The notes under the pieces: model-generated
What the model was told of the DNA's origin: nothing
What the model saw: only the letters and a program-made list of their open reading frames with translations
The model's database searches: none
Part shown: one piece after another, positions 1 through 9,532 of the stretch
Layout: each line of letters begins with the position of its first letter
How positions within the stretch are numbered: the stretch's first letter is position 1
Position numbers and translations under genes: made by a program
Assembly: GCF_963676285.1 (NCBI RefSeq)
Contig: NZ_OY781062.1
Location: 248,001-312,000 of the forward strand
Direction of reading: 5' to 3'
DNA from: an uncultured Sphaerochaeta sp.
GTDB lineage: Bacteria > Spirochaetota > Spirochaetia > Sphaerochaetales > Sphaerochaetaceae
Length of the DNA stretch: 64,000 nt

Positions 1-60
1 CATCTGGCCATTGTTGGTAACAGTATCCAATCTGCCTTTGATAATAGTAAAATTTGAAAC
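1..60 (-). pseudogene. Fragment related to the 3' part of the 940-residue lipoprotein gene
   Basis: Bases 1-39 match bases 1362-1400, inside the 3' end of the large lipoprotein gene, with a single mismatch. On the minus strand both encode the same peptide, KGRLDTVTNNGQM. In this copy the frame is closed by a TAA at 63-61 immediately upstream of the similar part, and sequence beyond base 40 no longer resembles the intact gene. It is therefore either a decayed duplicate or the broken start of a paralogue that continues off the left edge. The window boundary prevents a decision. Confidence 0.5.
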
Positions 61-318
61 TTATATCACACTCTGTTTTACAATATTGAATGTTTCGGTA
101 AGTAACTGCATTGGTATAGCAGTATTATTGAAATGAACAGCTCTGATAGGCTCATTGTAACCCATTTATAATGATTAAGCATGCTGTATTGGTCAAGTGC
201 AAAGAAACATACCTCTAAATTCTTTCACTTCCAGATATACGCAAATTCTATGGAGTCATGGATCCAATACATGACCTTCCTGAGAACCGAGTTGGTGCTT
301 GTTAAAAGTGAGGGCCGC
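61..318. other. No gene seen between the left-edge fragment and the first lipoprotein gene
   Basis: The reading frames here are short and lack a ribosome binding site or a recognisable product. A short hairpin, CCGCCT at 315-320 with AGGCGG at 336-341, straddles the stop codon of the minus-strand lipoprotein gene. On that strand it is followed by CTTTT, so it could be a weak terminator. Confidence 0.4.
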
Positions 319-1020
319 CTACGGAAAGGTTCTGGAGGCGGGTGTTACAGAATTTTGTTCAAACAACCTGATCCACACTCCGATCGTTGCAGAATTTTCT
401 GAAAAAAGTATGCGGTAACCGCTCTCTGAAGGAGTACAACTTGCAATGGGGATGCGTTTACCATTGGTGTCAAATGCAGTGAAGTAGGTACTGTTCAGTC
501 CCTGAATGTATGCATCCCCATCGGATGCATTCCCTCCTAGGGGATACACAAAGACCATAACACCATTTGCATCTGTCAATTGTCCTCCGGTATTATCCAT
601 GGTATAGGAAGATCCACTGAAAGACTGAAAGGCAAATTCGTCACTTCGCTCAATTACAACTGGATCATCTTCATCCGTTGCAATGCTGAGGGTAAAATCA
701 CCTGCCAGTTGTGCTTGACTCTTCCCGAGGACCACAAAGGTGGCAGTTGCATCACTGTATTCAAGCAATCCAACAAATACCTCATTTTCATTTGCATCTT
801 CTACCATGAACTGGTAGTTGGATGAACCAAAGGTAATGGTTCCTGGCATTGTTATCTCGGTGATTGTTTCAGAGAAGGTAACGGTAAGTGTATCCATCCC
901 CGTCTCTGATGCAAGAACCTCTACGGAAAAAGGTAATGAATCATCTTCACAGCTGGTGAAGGATACCAAACAAATCAGAAAACAGAGTACAGATAGAACA
1001 GGTCTTTTGTGTGTTGACAT
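319..1020 (-). CDS. Small lipoprotein of unknown function
   Basis: The 233-residue product starts with a Lys/Arg-containing n-region, a hydrophobic stretch and a lipobox ending in FTSC at about residue 24, followed by EDD, so it should be exported and lipidated. The rest is rich in Thr, Ser, Asp and beta-prone sequence with no catalytic motif I recognise. The start is supported by GGAGGG four bases before the ATG. It stands alone, with the terminator of the 940-residue gene lying upstream. Likely an envelope or surface lipoprotein; no function is proposed. Confidence 0.75.
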   Translation of the reverse strand: MSTHKRPVLSVLCFLICLVSFTSCEDDSLPFSVEVLASETGMDTLTVTFSETITEITMPGTITFGSSNYQFMVEDANENEVFVGLLEYSDATATFVVLGKSQAQLAGDFTLSIATDEDDPVVIERSDEFAFQSFSGSSYTMDNTGGQLTDANGVMVFVYPLGGNASDGDAYIQGLNSTYFTAFDTNGKRIPIASCTPSESGYRILFSENSATIGVWIRLFEQNSVTPASRTFP

Positions 1021-1259
1021 AGAGCCCTCCTCTGCAAGAACTGCTACCTAAACTGTAAACTGCAATAGCAATATTACCTAGCATGAGTCATAGTCAATAA
1101 TGGAAATTTGTCAAATTTTTTTCTGTCACATAGCTGTATTGGTACCGCTGAGATTTGTCAGGAACCATATTGTAACTAACTGCATCACAATTCTTAAAGA
1201 AAGCCTAAGTAATCGAAATAGCCGATAGCCAATAGCCTACCGCACATTTGGCCTAACAC

Positions 1260-1285
1260 GATGACCGGAGTTTTCTCCGGTCATC
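1260..1285 (-). terminator. Hairpin terminator of the 940-residue lipoprotein gene
   Basis: Perfect 11-bp stem GATGACCGGAG / CTCCGGTCATC with a four-base loop, 20 bases beyond the stop codon of the minus-strand gene. No long U-run follows, so the termination mechanism is not certain. Confidence 0.7.
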
Positions 1286-1304
1286 ACATACGCATCATGG
1301 GTAA

Positions 1305-4127
1305 TTAGTCAGCAAGGAGAATAAGGGCATCATGAGCCTTGATCGTGACATCCCCACTAACCATCTGGCCATTATTGGTAACAGTATCCAATCTGCCTTT
1401 AATATGTCTGAGATTTGTCCTGTTCAGAGGTCCCTTGATATCCCTTAACGATACTGTTTTATCCTCATTGGTAGCATTGACTATGACAATGCCATGTTCA
1501 AAATCTCTCCTATAGAGGCCGCTGTCGCTTTTACTGATCTTCACATTGGAAACTTCTACCACGCCTTTCTTTCCTATATTGAGCATACAGCTCATGAGTT
1601 GTTTGGCGGGTACGGTAGTGTGGAAAGTCACATGACCGGAGGAGCCTTGCAAAACAGAGGAAAGAGGGTAGTAGTCTATCCAAGTGTTGTCCAGTGAGAC
1701 GTTGAGCGTAGGATTGGAAATTGATGTTTCCAGGATTTTCCAATCCAGCTCAATAGTATATTGCTTGCTCTCCGTTTCCTTGGTTTTTTGTTTGAAGAGT
1801 TCAACGTACTTGGTTCTTCGATTTCCCAGTATTATGGGCTCAGAGATGCCCAATACCACCTCCTCATTGCTAGTTAGGTGTTCCGCATCAGCCAAGGCCT
1901 CGCCAAGCCAACCTTTCCCCGAGATATCGTCAGTACTGCTACCTTGGGGTGTGACCAGAAGCTCGTCAAAGTAGAAGGGAGCACTACGACCATCTACCAG
2001 GTCATACTCATAGAAGGAATCGGTTAAAAGCGCAGTCCCCAATGCAAACCGATGAAGCGGATAGTCAGATTCGAGTGGCTCACGTTTTCCATCGGTAAAC
2101 TCTAGAGGAGTTGCTTCTAGCAGGATAATCGCGGGGTCAAGAAGCAAGTCTTCCAACTCCCATACTCGGTTGATAAAATGGCTCCATTGAGCTTCTCCAA
2201 ACCACTCTTTTTTCCCATCTTTATGATACCAGCCCCAGTTGAAATTTCGTATTGTCACCCCATTGCAGAAAGGGGCAAGAATAGGATCGATCAGGTGTCC
2301 TGGAATCAGCAGTGTATTCATGCCAGCCTTTTCTCTGAGTGACCTGATCATCGACAGAGAAGCTGCTACAGTCATTTCATGGATCCAAGGAGGGGATTCA
2401 TCCTTTTTTTGGTTTACATTATAGTCAGCGTCCACCTTGGTTTTATAGCTAATCCCCTTAATCAAATCGTTACCACGATCCAGGAGTTGCTGAAGGTACA
2501 CCCCATCCCAAGTGCCGTCTTCAATATGGAGATCGAACATGGTTTCCTTCCAGTAATCAAGGTAGGTTTGTCCGCTACTGTTTGGGGGACAGAACGGTGA
2601 TATATTCAACAACAATGTATCTACGCCATCCGTGTCGTTGATTCTCTTCCCTTTTGTGGTGGTGAGGATCCAATCCGGATCAATGCCACGGATGAAAGAA
2701 ATTTCAGCATTGGCTAGGTCATTGGTCATTTGCTCCTGCATGTATTCATCACCTTCCCAGAACGTATGTGTGGTTACCGAGGGAAGAAGGAGAATCGAAG
2801 GATTCTGCGTTCGCATCCTTAACGCAAATGCGGGATCATTTGTGCTGGTAATCTCATGCAGTGCGAGCAGAACATCGTTGTATGCCAATTTCTTTTCAAG
2901 TTCGAAGAGACTCATCCATGGGGTTTCCCCTTGAGCAGATCCACTTCCATCAGAAGCGACCCATTCACCATATGCTGTAAAGAAATCACCAAGGCGAGGA
3001 TATACAGCCTGCAAGGCAGGTATTTCAGAGGCAGGTTGTACCGGTATCTGTTTCGATAGCTTGATATTGGTGAATTCCATCTCTACATCATCATGAATCC
3101 CCAACTCCATGATATAGGTTCCATCTGAAGTTCCTGTTTTCACTGCACCTGTATAGTGACATTCTTGCACATTATGTGCAGGTACATTGAGCATGCCACG
3201 GTCTGTGGAGGTATCGGACTCGAGGAAAAGGCGTACCCAGCCAAGATGTTCCCGGTTATTAATATTCTTGTTCACCTTGTAGTCAAATTCAAAGAGAATG
3301 ATACTATCCTTGGGTATGGTCAATACCTCAGGGTTAGTCCAGACCCTTGAGAATCCTTTGGTGAAAATACTGGAACCGTCTTCTATGATAGTACTCGGTT
3401 TAATTGAGAAATTTCCTTCAGCTCGAAGGAAAAGAGAATGACCGTGTCTTACGGCATCTCCTCTTTCCTCAGCAACTACCTTACCAGTTTCAAGATCAAT
3501 TATTATAATATCACGAACGGCTATCGCTCCCTTTCTCACAATATTCATCAAGAGTTGATAGTCAGGATAGTTCTTGAGTCGAGCTGTGAAGGAAGCTTCC
3601 CCTTGGCTGCCCTCAGGATCAGTGATGTAAATACTGTCACTCACCCAATCATTGCGGGAGGCACCGGTATCAGAGTAAAAGATTACCTCGAATCCCTTGT
3701 CCGGAGTTTCCAGTACTTTATACGTGAATTTTACTTCATAGAGCCCATTAGCTTTGAGTTGTATAGCCTCAGGGTCAGTGGAATAATACTGGCGATATTC
3801 ACGTTCTCCCTGGGATCGTCCAACAATCCAGAAGTCCTCAGGATCACTGGGGAAGATTCCTGCATCTTGTAGCAGGAATCCTGGAGTAGGGGCTCGCATG
3901 ATAGTAGAGAAAGTCTCAACTCCCAAGAGTTCGTATTCCCGTCCATATCCTTGCGCGGTTTCGGGGACGGAAAGTGGCATTGTCTCCAGTTCCTGATAGG
4001 ATGGAGAGTACGACAGTGCTTCAATTGTTTCTTGTTGTGTGTGTGAGCAGGAAATGGAGAGCAGCATTAACAACAGGACGAAGCCAATATGAAAGGGGTG
4101 TATCCCTTTTCTGGCGTTGCGGTCCAT
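1305..4127 (-). CDS. Large lipoprotein resembling putative glycoside hydrolases (GHL15-like)
   Basis: 940 residues. Residues 1-27 form a lipoprotein signal ending LSISC. Residues about 90-360 look like two beta-sandwich, carbohydrate-binding-like segments (repeated pattern of VLFEFDYKV and ELG-type strands). Residues about 370-730 resemble the TIM-barrel putative glycosidases of the GHL10/GHL15 type: YPRLGDFF near the start, DWILTT, DGTWDGVYLQ and later LLDPAIILLEATP. A further sandwich-like segment and a short C-terminal domain follow. No hydrolase activity can be proven from sequence. AAAAAGGAG precedes the ATG, and a promoter TTGACA-17-AATATG lies at 4190-4162. A 39-bp piece of the 3' end is repeated at the left edge of the window. 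Confidence 0.6.
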   Translation of the reverse strand: MDRNARKGIHPFHIGFVLLLMLLSISCSHTQQETIEALSYSPSYQELETMPLSVPETAQGYGREYELLGVETFSTIMRAPTPGFLLQDAGIFPSDPEDFWIVGRSQGEREYRQYYSTDPEAIQLKANGLYEVKFTYKVLETPDKGFEVIFYSDTGASRNDWVSDSIYITDPEGSQGEASFTARLKNYPDYQLLMNIVRKGAIAVRDIIIIDLETGKVVAEERGDAVRHGHSLFLRAEGNFSIKPSTIIEDGSSIFTKGFSRVWTNPEVLTIPKDSIILFEFDYKVNKNINNREHLGWVRLFLESDTSTDRGMLNVPAHNVQECHYTGAVKTGTSDGTYIMELGIHDDVEMEFTNIKLSKQIPVQPASEIPALQAVYPRLGDFFTAYGEWVASDGSGSAQGETPWMSLFELEKKLAYNDVLLALHEITSTNDPAFALRMRTQNPSILLLPSVTTHTFWEGDEYMQEQMTNDLANAEISFIRGIDPDWILTTTKGKRINDTDGVDTLLLNISPFCPPNSSGQTYLDYWKETMFDLHIEDGTWDGVYLQQLLDRGNDLIKGISYKTKVDADYNVNQKKDESPPWIHEMTVAASLSMIRSLREKAGMNTLLIPGHLIDPILAPFCNGVTIRNFNWGWYHKDGKKEWFGEAQWSHFINRVWELEDLLLDPAIILLEATPLEFTDGKREPLESDYPLHRFALGTALLTDSFYEYDLVDGRSAPFYFDELLVTPQGSSTDDISGKGWLGEALADAEHLTSNEEVVLGISEPIILGNRRTKYVELFKQKTKETESKQYTIELDWKILETSISNPTLNVSLDNTWIDYYPLSSVLQGSSGHVTFHTTVPAKQLMSCMLNIGKKGVVEVSNVKISKSDSGLYRRDFEHGIVIVNATNEDKTVSLRDIKGPLNRTNLRHIKGRLDTVTNNGQMVSGDVTIKAHDALILLAD

Positions 4128-4161
4128 GATTTGCTCCTTTTTAAAAACCTGTAATATCTAC

Positions 4162-4190
4162 CATATTGAACCTGTTTTTCTTTCTGTCAA
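4162..4190 (-). promoter_or_regulatory. Candidate promoter of the 940-residue lipoprotein gene
   Basis: On the minus strand TTGACA (4190-4185) is followed after 17 bases by AATATG (4167-4162), about 35 bases before the start codon. The -35 is consensus and the -10 is weak. Confidence 0.45.
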
Positions 4191-4370
4191 TATTGTGAAT
4201 CGATTCTTGATGTAACCATGGGAGAAGAAATATATTCTGGTTAAATAGTCTGAATTACCTTATACATAGTAATTAGTAACGTGGATTATTCACTATTCAC
4301 CAGATTTAAAGATAAAGTGATTTACTAAGATTATTTAAGTATCGATGTGAATTATTTACAAAGCATAAAA

Positions 4371-4406
4371 ATATCCAACTGGCACATAAGCGTACTAGTT
4401 GGATAT
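4371..4406 (-). terminator. Terminator of the CLC transporter gene
   Basis: Ten-bp inverted repeat ATATCCAACT / AGTTGGATAT with a 16-base loop, followed on the minus strand by a T-run (TTTTTAT). It lies about 20 bases beyond the stop codon. The remaining sequence between the two genes (4191-4370) is A+T-rich with no open frame of note. Confidence 0.75.
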
Positions 4407-4426
4407 CTCCGGTAGAACCTGAGTTA

Positions 4427-6199
4427 TTAACTGAGACGTTTCTTCTGTAGGTAGTTTTGTATAATCCTATTGGCGGTAACAAACCCAACCACCTTACTAT
4501 CCTTGTCCTTTACAATAAGGATATTGGTTTTTTCCTCTTCCATTACCTGAAGTGCATCATATAAATTTGCAGAGTAGGGGATGGCAATATCGGTTTTCAT
4601 CATCAACGAAGAGACCGGTTCCTTGCTCTTTTCTTTACTCTGATGCAATCCGATGTATCCAATAGTTCCAAGCACATTGTCCCCATCAATTACAGGGAGT
4701 AACCCGATTCCATGGTCATGCATGATGTTCCAGACAGTTTCTGCAGTGTCGGATGGTTTGCAGCTTATCAGGTCTTTCTTCATTATTTCTCCAACAGAGA
4801 GAGTCTTCATGGTAGGGATACGTTTGTCAAATTGTATCTGGATGCCTCGCCGGGTAAGCTTCTGCGTGTACATTGTCTCACCGTATATAAGCCTTGCAAC
4901 AAAATAGGATAGCACGCCGCTGAGCAACAGGGGTAGCATGATTGCATAATCCCGGGTCATCTCGAAAACCATGATGATTGCTGTGAGGACTCCTCCGGTG
5001 ACACCCGATACTATTGCAGCCATACCTACAATGGCATATGCAGAGATGGGACCTGTTGTTTCTGGGAAGAGAGTATTCACGATAATACCAACGGTTGCAC
5101 CCAAGGCACCCCCCAGGAAGAGGGATGGGGCAAAGATTCCGCCCGATCCACCGGAGGCAAGGGTAAGGGAGTTGGCTAGCAGTTTCATGAATATCAAGGC
5201 AAATGCCATCACCAGTGCAGTGATCTTGTTATCAAGAACCAAGTCAAGGAAGTCGTATCCGACACCAAATACGTGGTAATTGCCAAACAGGCGTAGACTG
5301 ATATAGCCAATGGTTCCTACGATCAGTCCACCTATGATTGATTTCACCGTAGATGGAATCTTCAGTCCATCAAAAAAGTCTTCCATTCCATATACCGACT
5401 TAATGAAAACGACAGAAAGCAATCCTGCAAGCAACCCTAACAATGCATAGAAAATGAGTTCATAATGGGAGACCATCGTATATTCTGGAACAATGAAAGC
5501 AGGGTGTGAACCCATGAACACTGCCCCCACAGTAGTGGCTATAATTGCCGATACCACTAGTGGCATGATGGTCATGATGCTGTACTCAGGGAGAATAAGT
5601 TCCAAGGCGAACATAATACCACCTATTGGCGCATTGAACGTTGCACTAATGCCTCCAGCAACGCCTGCCCCTACGAGGATGATCGTCTCCCTGGATGAGA
5701 GCTTCAATGCTTGACCAAGCGTAGAGCCAAAACTGGCACCAATCTGCACAATGGGGCCTTCTTTGCCGACTGATCCCCCAGAACCAATGGTAATTGCAGA
5801 GGCAAACGATTTAACCAGTGCCACCACTGGTCGAATCTTACCCCTGTTTTCAGCTACTGCAACCATAACCTCGGGAACTCCATGGCCTTTTGCTTCAGGT
5901 GCCCATTTTGTGGTAATCCACTGGGCGAGGGTAATTCCGATAGCAGGAACTACGATAACAAAGGGCCCCCAGGAACTGATAAGTCCTCCACGATTATGTT
6001 GGAAGGAGAGTTGACCGGAGAAGAAAAGATTATGGAAGAACTCGATCAAGTACTTGAATCCGGCAGCACCCAATCCTGCTATGGCTCCAACAAGAATACA
6101 GAGAAGGCTGATGTAGACCGTCCGCTGAATTTGGTTCTGCTGTGTTAAAACTACCCGCTCATATGTGGGTTGCTCAGAAAACTGGTTTTTGTTTTGCAT
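4427..6199 (-). CDS. CLC-family chloride channel/transporter with C-terminal CBS pair
   Basis: 590 residues from ATG (6199). A TTG start eight codons upstream is also open and neither has a clear ribosome binding site. Residues about 25-445 form the multi-helix CLC membrane domain. GKEGP at about 145-149 carries the external gating Glu, GGIFAP supplies the later anion-binding segment, and two CBS domains fill about residues 460-585 (KKDLISCKP, GTIGYIGL, VVGFVTANRI). GHGVPE at about 105-110 replaces the usual GSGIP, putting His at the central anion-binding Ser. In FALELILPEY the second of the two inner-gate Glu residues of E. coli CLC is Leu. It moves anions across the inner membrane; whether it is a channel or an H+ exchanger is open. 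Confidence 0.9.
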   Translation of the reverse strand: MQNKNQFSEQPTYERVVLTQQNQIQRTVYISLLCILVGAIAGLGAAGFKYLIEFFHNLFFSGQLSFQHNRGGLISSWGPFVIVVPAIGITLAQWITTKWAPEAKGHGVPEVMVAVAENRGKIRPVVALVKSFASAITIGSGGSVGKEGPIVQIGASFGSTLGQALKLSSRETIILVGAGVAGGISATFNAPIGGIMFALELILPEYSIMTIMPLVVSAIIATTVGAVFMGSHPAFIVPEYTMVSHYELIFYALLGLLAGLLSVVFIKSVYGMEDFFDGLKIPSTVKSIIGGLIVGTIGYISLRLFGNYHVFGVGYDFLDLVLDNKITALVMAFALIFMKLLANSLTLASGGSGGIFAPSLFLGGALGATVGIIVNTLFPETTGPISAYAIVGMAAIVSGVTGGVLTAIIMVFEMTRDYAIMLPLLLSGVLSYFVARLIYGETMYTQKLTRRGIQIQFDKRIPTMKTLSVGEIMKKDLISCKPSDTAETVWNIMHDHGIGLLPVIDGDNVLGTIGYIGLHQSKEKSKEPVSSLMMKTDIAIPYSANLYDALQVMEEEKTNILIVKDKDSKVVGFVTANRIIQNYLQKKRLS

Positions 6200-6313
6200 G
6201 ATGTATATAGTTGTAACGAACAAACAGAAAAAGGTAAAGGCGGATTTTGATAAGGAAAACCAGACAAAGTATCTTAGATGTATAGTATTATGACATATTA
6301 CTGGTAAAGAGAT

Positions 6314-6339
6314 GTAGCTGCCGGAAAACCGGCAGCTAC
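6314..6339 (-). terminator. Terminator of the barrel protein operon
   Basis: Perfect 11-bp stem GTAGCTGCCGG / CCGGCAGCTAC with a four-base loop, 23 bases past the stop codon of the minus-strand barrel gene. Confidence 0.75.
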
Positions 6340-6361
6340 AGGAGACACATGAGGAAAATAA

Positions 6362-7681
6362 TCAAATAGTGAAGGTGATATCGCAGATCATTGCCTCACC
6401 CTGGCGATGTCCTGCGAAACTTCCAAGCTCTCTCGCATAATATGTTGCATTGAACTCAATATCGATCAAATTGAAGAACTCTATGAACTTAACGCCAAAT
6501 CCAGTAGTGAAATATCCTTGATTCAATCCGGCGCGTACGCTTACTGTATCGAAGAGATCAACTGCTCCTCCAACATGAACATTTTTCCAGATAGTATTAT
6601 TGAGTGCATTTTCTGTTTCAGTAAATTTGAAAATATGGGTATATTCAGCAGCCAACTGTATATTGAAGATTTTTCCTAAACCTTGCTGTATCCCGACTCC
6701 AACATCCATGGACATTGGAATGGTGAGTTTACCAGATGAGTCTCCAGTGAGAGGAGGTATGAAATACTGCTCAAAGCTATCCGCATCTTGAGAACCAAAG
6801 AATCCAATCGATAGAGCTTCATCAAGTGTGCCGGAAGAAGTAGCAAGTGCTGTACCTAGAATATTGTTCACTGCAACACTGACCATCAATGGACCAGTCT
6901 TGAGAATTGCTCCTGCATTGAATCCAATACCTTCTCCAAGTATTGCAGGGGTATCTCCCATCTCGTAGGTTCCATCAACATATTTCTCTACATCATCTTC
7001 TGTAATGGTCTTTTTACTGATAACTTGCCATATCTTATTGGCAGAAGCGCCTACATACAGAGCAGAACCACCCATGCCAAGCTTGTATGAAAGGCCTGCA
7101 GAAAGTGCAGTTTCACTGACATAGGTAAAGTCAACATTTGCAGAGGTGCTGCTCTTTTCAAATAGCATATCACTCGAGAAATAACCACCTACGGCTGCTC
7201 CAGCATAGGCTACTCCAACATTCAACCCAACATTTCCACCGACACCATTCTTGTAGTCAGCTGCACGAAGGATCGGACCAATTTTCTCAGGAGAGATAAT
7301 ACCAAGGAATCCTTCTTGAGAATTCTGGGCATCTTGATAGCCATCATTGTATGCTTCATCATAACTTGAGTAGGATGATTCAGGCTGTGGATCATAGGAA
7401 TAATCACCACCCCCAGTTAACATATCTTGAAGTATGGGAATTGTAAGTGGGCTGTAATTTATATACAGGCTTCCGTTGATGTTGGGGAACATCAGTTCAT
7501 TTTCTCTTACAATACCTGCAGGGTTTGTGAATAAGGCTTCCACACCAGTAGCAAGTGGGCCACGTACCCCTCCTTGGGCAAGAAGAGAGGCACTACGATA
7601 TTGGGAAGAAAAAGCATCATCAGCAATCACAGGGAACATGACTGAGATAATGAGCAGAAGCACGAGAAAAAACTTTTTCAT
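6362..7681 (-). CDS. Outer-membrane beta-barrel protein (UPF0164/TraF/FadL-like)
   Basis: 439 residues with a Sec signal (MKKFFLVLLLIISVMFPVIA, cleaved near DDA). The motif LFTNPAGI at about residues 50-57 is typical of FadL-like and UPF0164/TraF_2 barrels, and the rest alternates Gly-rich, amphipathic strands (GGAVDLFDTVSVRAGLNQG) ending in an aromatic/hydrophobic C-terminus. I choose the ATG at 7681, preceded by GGAGG at 8 bases. A GTG one codon earlier is possible. The start overlaps the stop of the upstream lipoprotein gene (TGATG), so the two are translationally coupled. Likely an outer-membrane channel or export-associated barrel; cargo unknown. Confidence 0.7.
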   Translation of the reverse strand: MKKFFLVLLLIISVMFPVIADDAFSSQYRSASLLAQGGVRGPLATGVEALFTNPAGIVRENELMFPNINGSLYINYSPLTIPILQDMLTGGGDYSYDPQPESSYSSYDEAYNDGYQDAQNSQEGFLGIISPEKIGPILRAADYKNGVGGNVGLNVGVAYAGAAVGGYFSSDMLFEKSSTSANVDFTYVSETALSAGLSYKLGMGGSALYVGASANKIWQVISKKTITEDDVEKYVDGTYEMGDTPAILGEGIGFNAGAILKTGPLMVSVAVNNILGTALATSSGTLDEALSIGFFGSQDADSFEQYFIPPLTGDSSGKLTIPMSMDVGVGIQQGLGKIFNIQLAAEYTHIFKFTETENALNNTIWKNVHVGGAVDLFDTVSVRAGLNQGYFTTGFGVKFIEFFNLIDIEFNATYYARELGSFAGHRQGEAMICDITFTI

Positions 7682-8259
7682 CACATACCTCCTTCTTCAA
7701 TTGCATTGATGAGTTCGTCAATATCCTCTGCAATTCCGTAAATCTTTTCTTCTACTTGGTTCTTTGTTGTGGTATCCACATACCCGACTTGATTGGCAAT
7801 TGAAAGTTTACCGGTAAGTGCATCCTTGATTTTCGTTAGGTTATGGGTAGTATTTCCAAGATTTCCTTGGCCCTCTACCACAAACTCCACCAGTGTGTTG
7901 CGACTTATCATTTCATTTAGCTTGTCAATATAGGCAAACATGTCTTCCTTGATTCGTATATCAGAAGTTCCTACAGGGAAGGATGGGTCATCGGTATTGC
8001 TATCGGTTTCCTCAACTACCAACTCAAATGCGTTTGGGTTACCATGAAACGCAGTAATCTTTCCGTCGCTTACTGTGGCATAGGGAGTGATATGTGCCAT
8101 CATTTCTGCATTCGTATAGAAGGGGATTTCCTCAAAAGATTTGAAGGTATTTGTTTCCTTCAGGTTCTGAAAAAGTTGAGACTCCATCGGGCTGCATGAG
8201 ATCATCAGAACGAACAGAACCAATGACATAGGTACTAGCAGTAGTCGTTTTCCTTTCAT
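7681..8259 (-). CDS. Lipoprotein co-transcribed with the barrel protein
   Basis: 192 residues. The lipobox LMISC ends at residue 22, then SPMES. The mature part is mixed alpha/beta and acidic, with no known motif; two segments (DMFAYIDKLNEMISRN and EEKIYGIAEDIDELINAIEE) look helical. It precedes the barrel gene and overlaps its start, which suggests a barrel partner anchored in a membrane leaflet. The ATG is preceded by GGAGGATGAGGT. A+T-rich sequence of about 250 bases (8260-8511) separates it from the divergent lipoprotein gene and must hold both promoters. Confidence 0.7.
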   Translation of the reverse strand: MKGKRLLLVPMSLVLFVLMISCSPMESQLFQNLKETNTFKSFEEIPFYTNAEMMAHITPYATVSDGKITAFHGNPNAFELVVEETDSNTDDPSFPVGTSDIRIKEDMFAYIDKLNEMISRNTLVEFVVEGQGNLGNTTHNLTKIKDALTGKLSIANQVGYVDTTTKNQVEEKIYGIAEDIDELINAIEEGGM

Positions 8260-8511
8260 ACCTCATCCTCCGGTATTTTTATAGGTCTTATTGTAAAATG
8301 TGATACTGTCTAAAAGCAATAAATTTATTTGATAACTATATAAACATATGTATTAAATCAAATAAAAAATACATACAAAATTATAAAGATGCCTAACATC
8401 TGTAAAGACATGATCTTAAAAAAAAGAAAGAAACCATAAAATTAGCGATTGATTTGCTCTTTTAGCCATCGTACCATGTGACATAACAGATTGGAAAAAC
8501 AGAGGCTACTC

Positions 8512-9513
8512 ATGAAACAACCTTCAAGCAATCTACTAATACTCCTGGCATTTCTTTTCTTTTTGTTGATGTTTTCTAGTTGTCAGGATGAAATCATCGA
8601 CGAGGTACTGAGATATTCAGATTACCGTGCTGGGCTTTATGCACCCATCGACCAAGATGAGGTGACCATGGTTCCAGGCCATGGGAAGGATTCCTTTACA
8701 CCTTACGTGGAAGGTTTTGTATGGAAGGTGAATATTGACGGTTATGAAGCGGATAGGGCTTATAGTAATTTGGGAGAGTCTGTCGTTGAAACCATAGAGT
8801 TGGATCCAGAGAATCCCTCAGATTTCTTCATCAGGATAGAGGATCTCTATGATAATGGATACCATGAATATGAACAGAGGGGTTCTTCTACGGGCTCAGG
8901 TGGAGATTTTGTTTTTTATATTCCATCTTTCATCACTCATTACAATTTCAATTTTGATTGGTTCATGTCAAATGAACGTGCCCAAAGCAATCTAGGGGAA
9001 ACCATTACCACTTCTAATAACCATGCTGGATATATGCTAGAAGAAACAATAACGTATGGTGATGAGTTTGAGTCATTCACGACACCGTTCGGGAAGCGTT
9101 ATGATACATGTCTGCATGTGACAAGATCGTACACCTTTCCTCAAGGGTTCGAGTATGAACCATATATCACCTTTCAAGAATACTATATTGCGAAAGGTGT
9201 TGGATTTGTCTATTTGAAAAGCATTTACAACACAGGCGAGGAGACACAACTTGTGTTGGTAGATCATTCCTCTTTCGGAGAAACGCTTACCTTTGACATG
9301 AATACCACCGATACAGTCAGCAAAACCATTGCCCCGAGAGTCTATGAAGAGGGTGAGCAGATTACACTACCGGAAGTTAATCATGAGGGGTATATCCTCT
9401 CCAGTTGGCTGGTTATCGTTGATGATCAAGAAGTCGGTACCTATGAACCCGGGTCCTCGTTCAGCATGGGCGATAAGGATGTGACCATGAAGGCAGTCTG
9501 GATTGCAGAATAA
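8512..9513 (+). CDS. Lipoprotein with C-terminal InlB-type repeat, first of a tandem pair
   Basis: 333 residues from the ATG at 8512 (AGAGG six bases upstream). A TTG seven codons earlier is in frame but lacks a site. The signal ends FSSC, followed by QDEIIDEVL. The C-terminal 70 residues hold a Listeria-Bacteroides/InlB-type repeat (EGYILSSW ... GDKDVTMKAVWIAE), a fold common on secreted and surface proteins. The first 45 mature residues and the last 85 are nearly identical to the next gene, while the middle is diverged. Probably surface-exposed or periplasmic; no enzymatic motif seen. Confidence 0.75.
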   Translation: MKQPSSNLLILLAFLFFLLMFSSCQDEIIDEVLRYSDYRAGLYAPIDQDEVTMVPGHGKDSFTPYVEGFVWKVNIDGYEADRAYSNLGESVVETIELDPENPSDFFIRIEDLYDNGYHEYEQRGSSTGSGGDFVFYIPSFITHYNFNFDWFMSNERAQSNLGETITTSNNHAGYMLEETITYGDEFESFTTPFGKRYDTCLHVTRSYTFPQGFEYEPYITFQEYYIAKGVGFVYLKSIYNTGEETQLVLVDHSSFGETLTFDMNTTDTVSKTIAPRVYEEGEQITLPEVNHEGYILSSWLVIVDDQEVGTYEPGSSFSMGDKDVTMKAVWIAE

Positions 9514-9532
9514 TGTGAGGAGGATGGAACGC

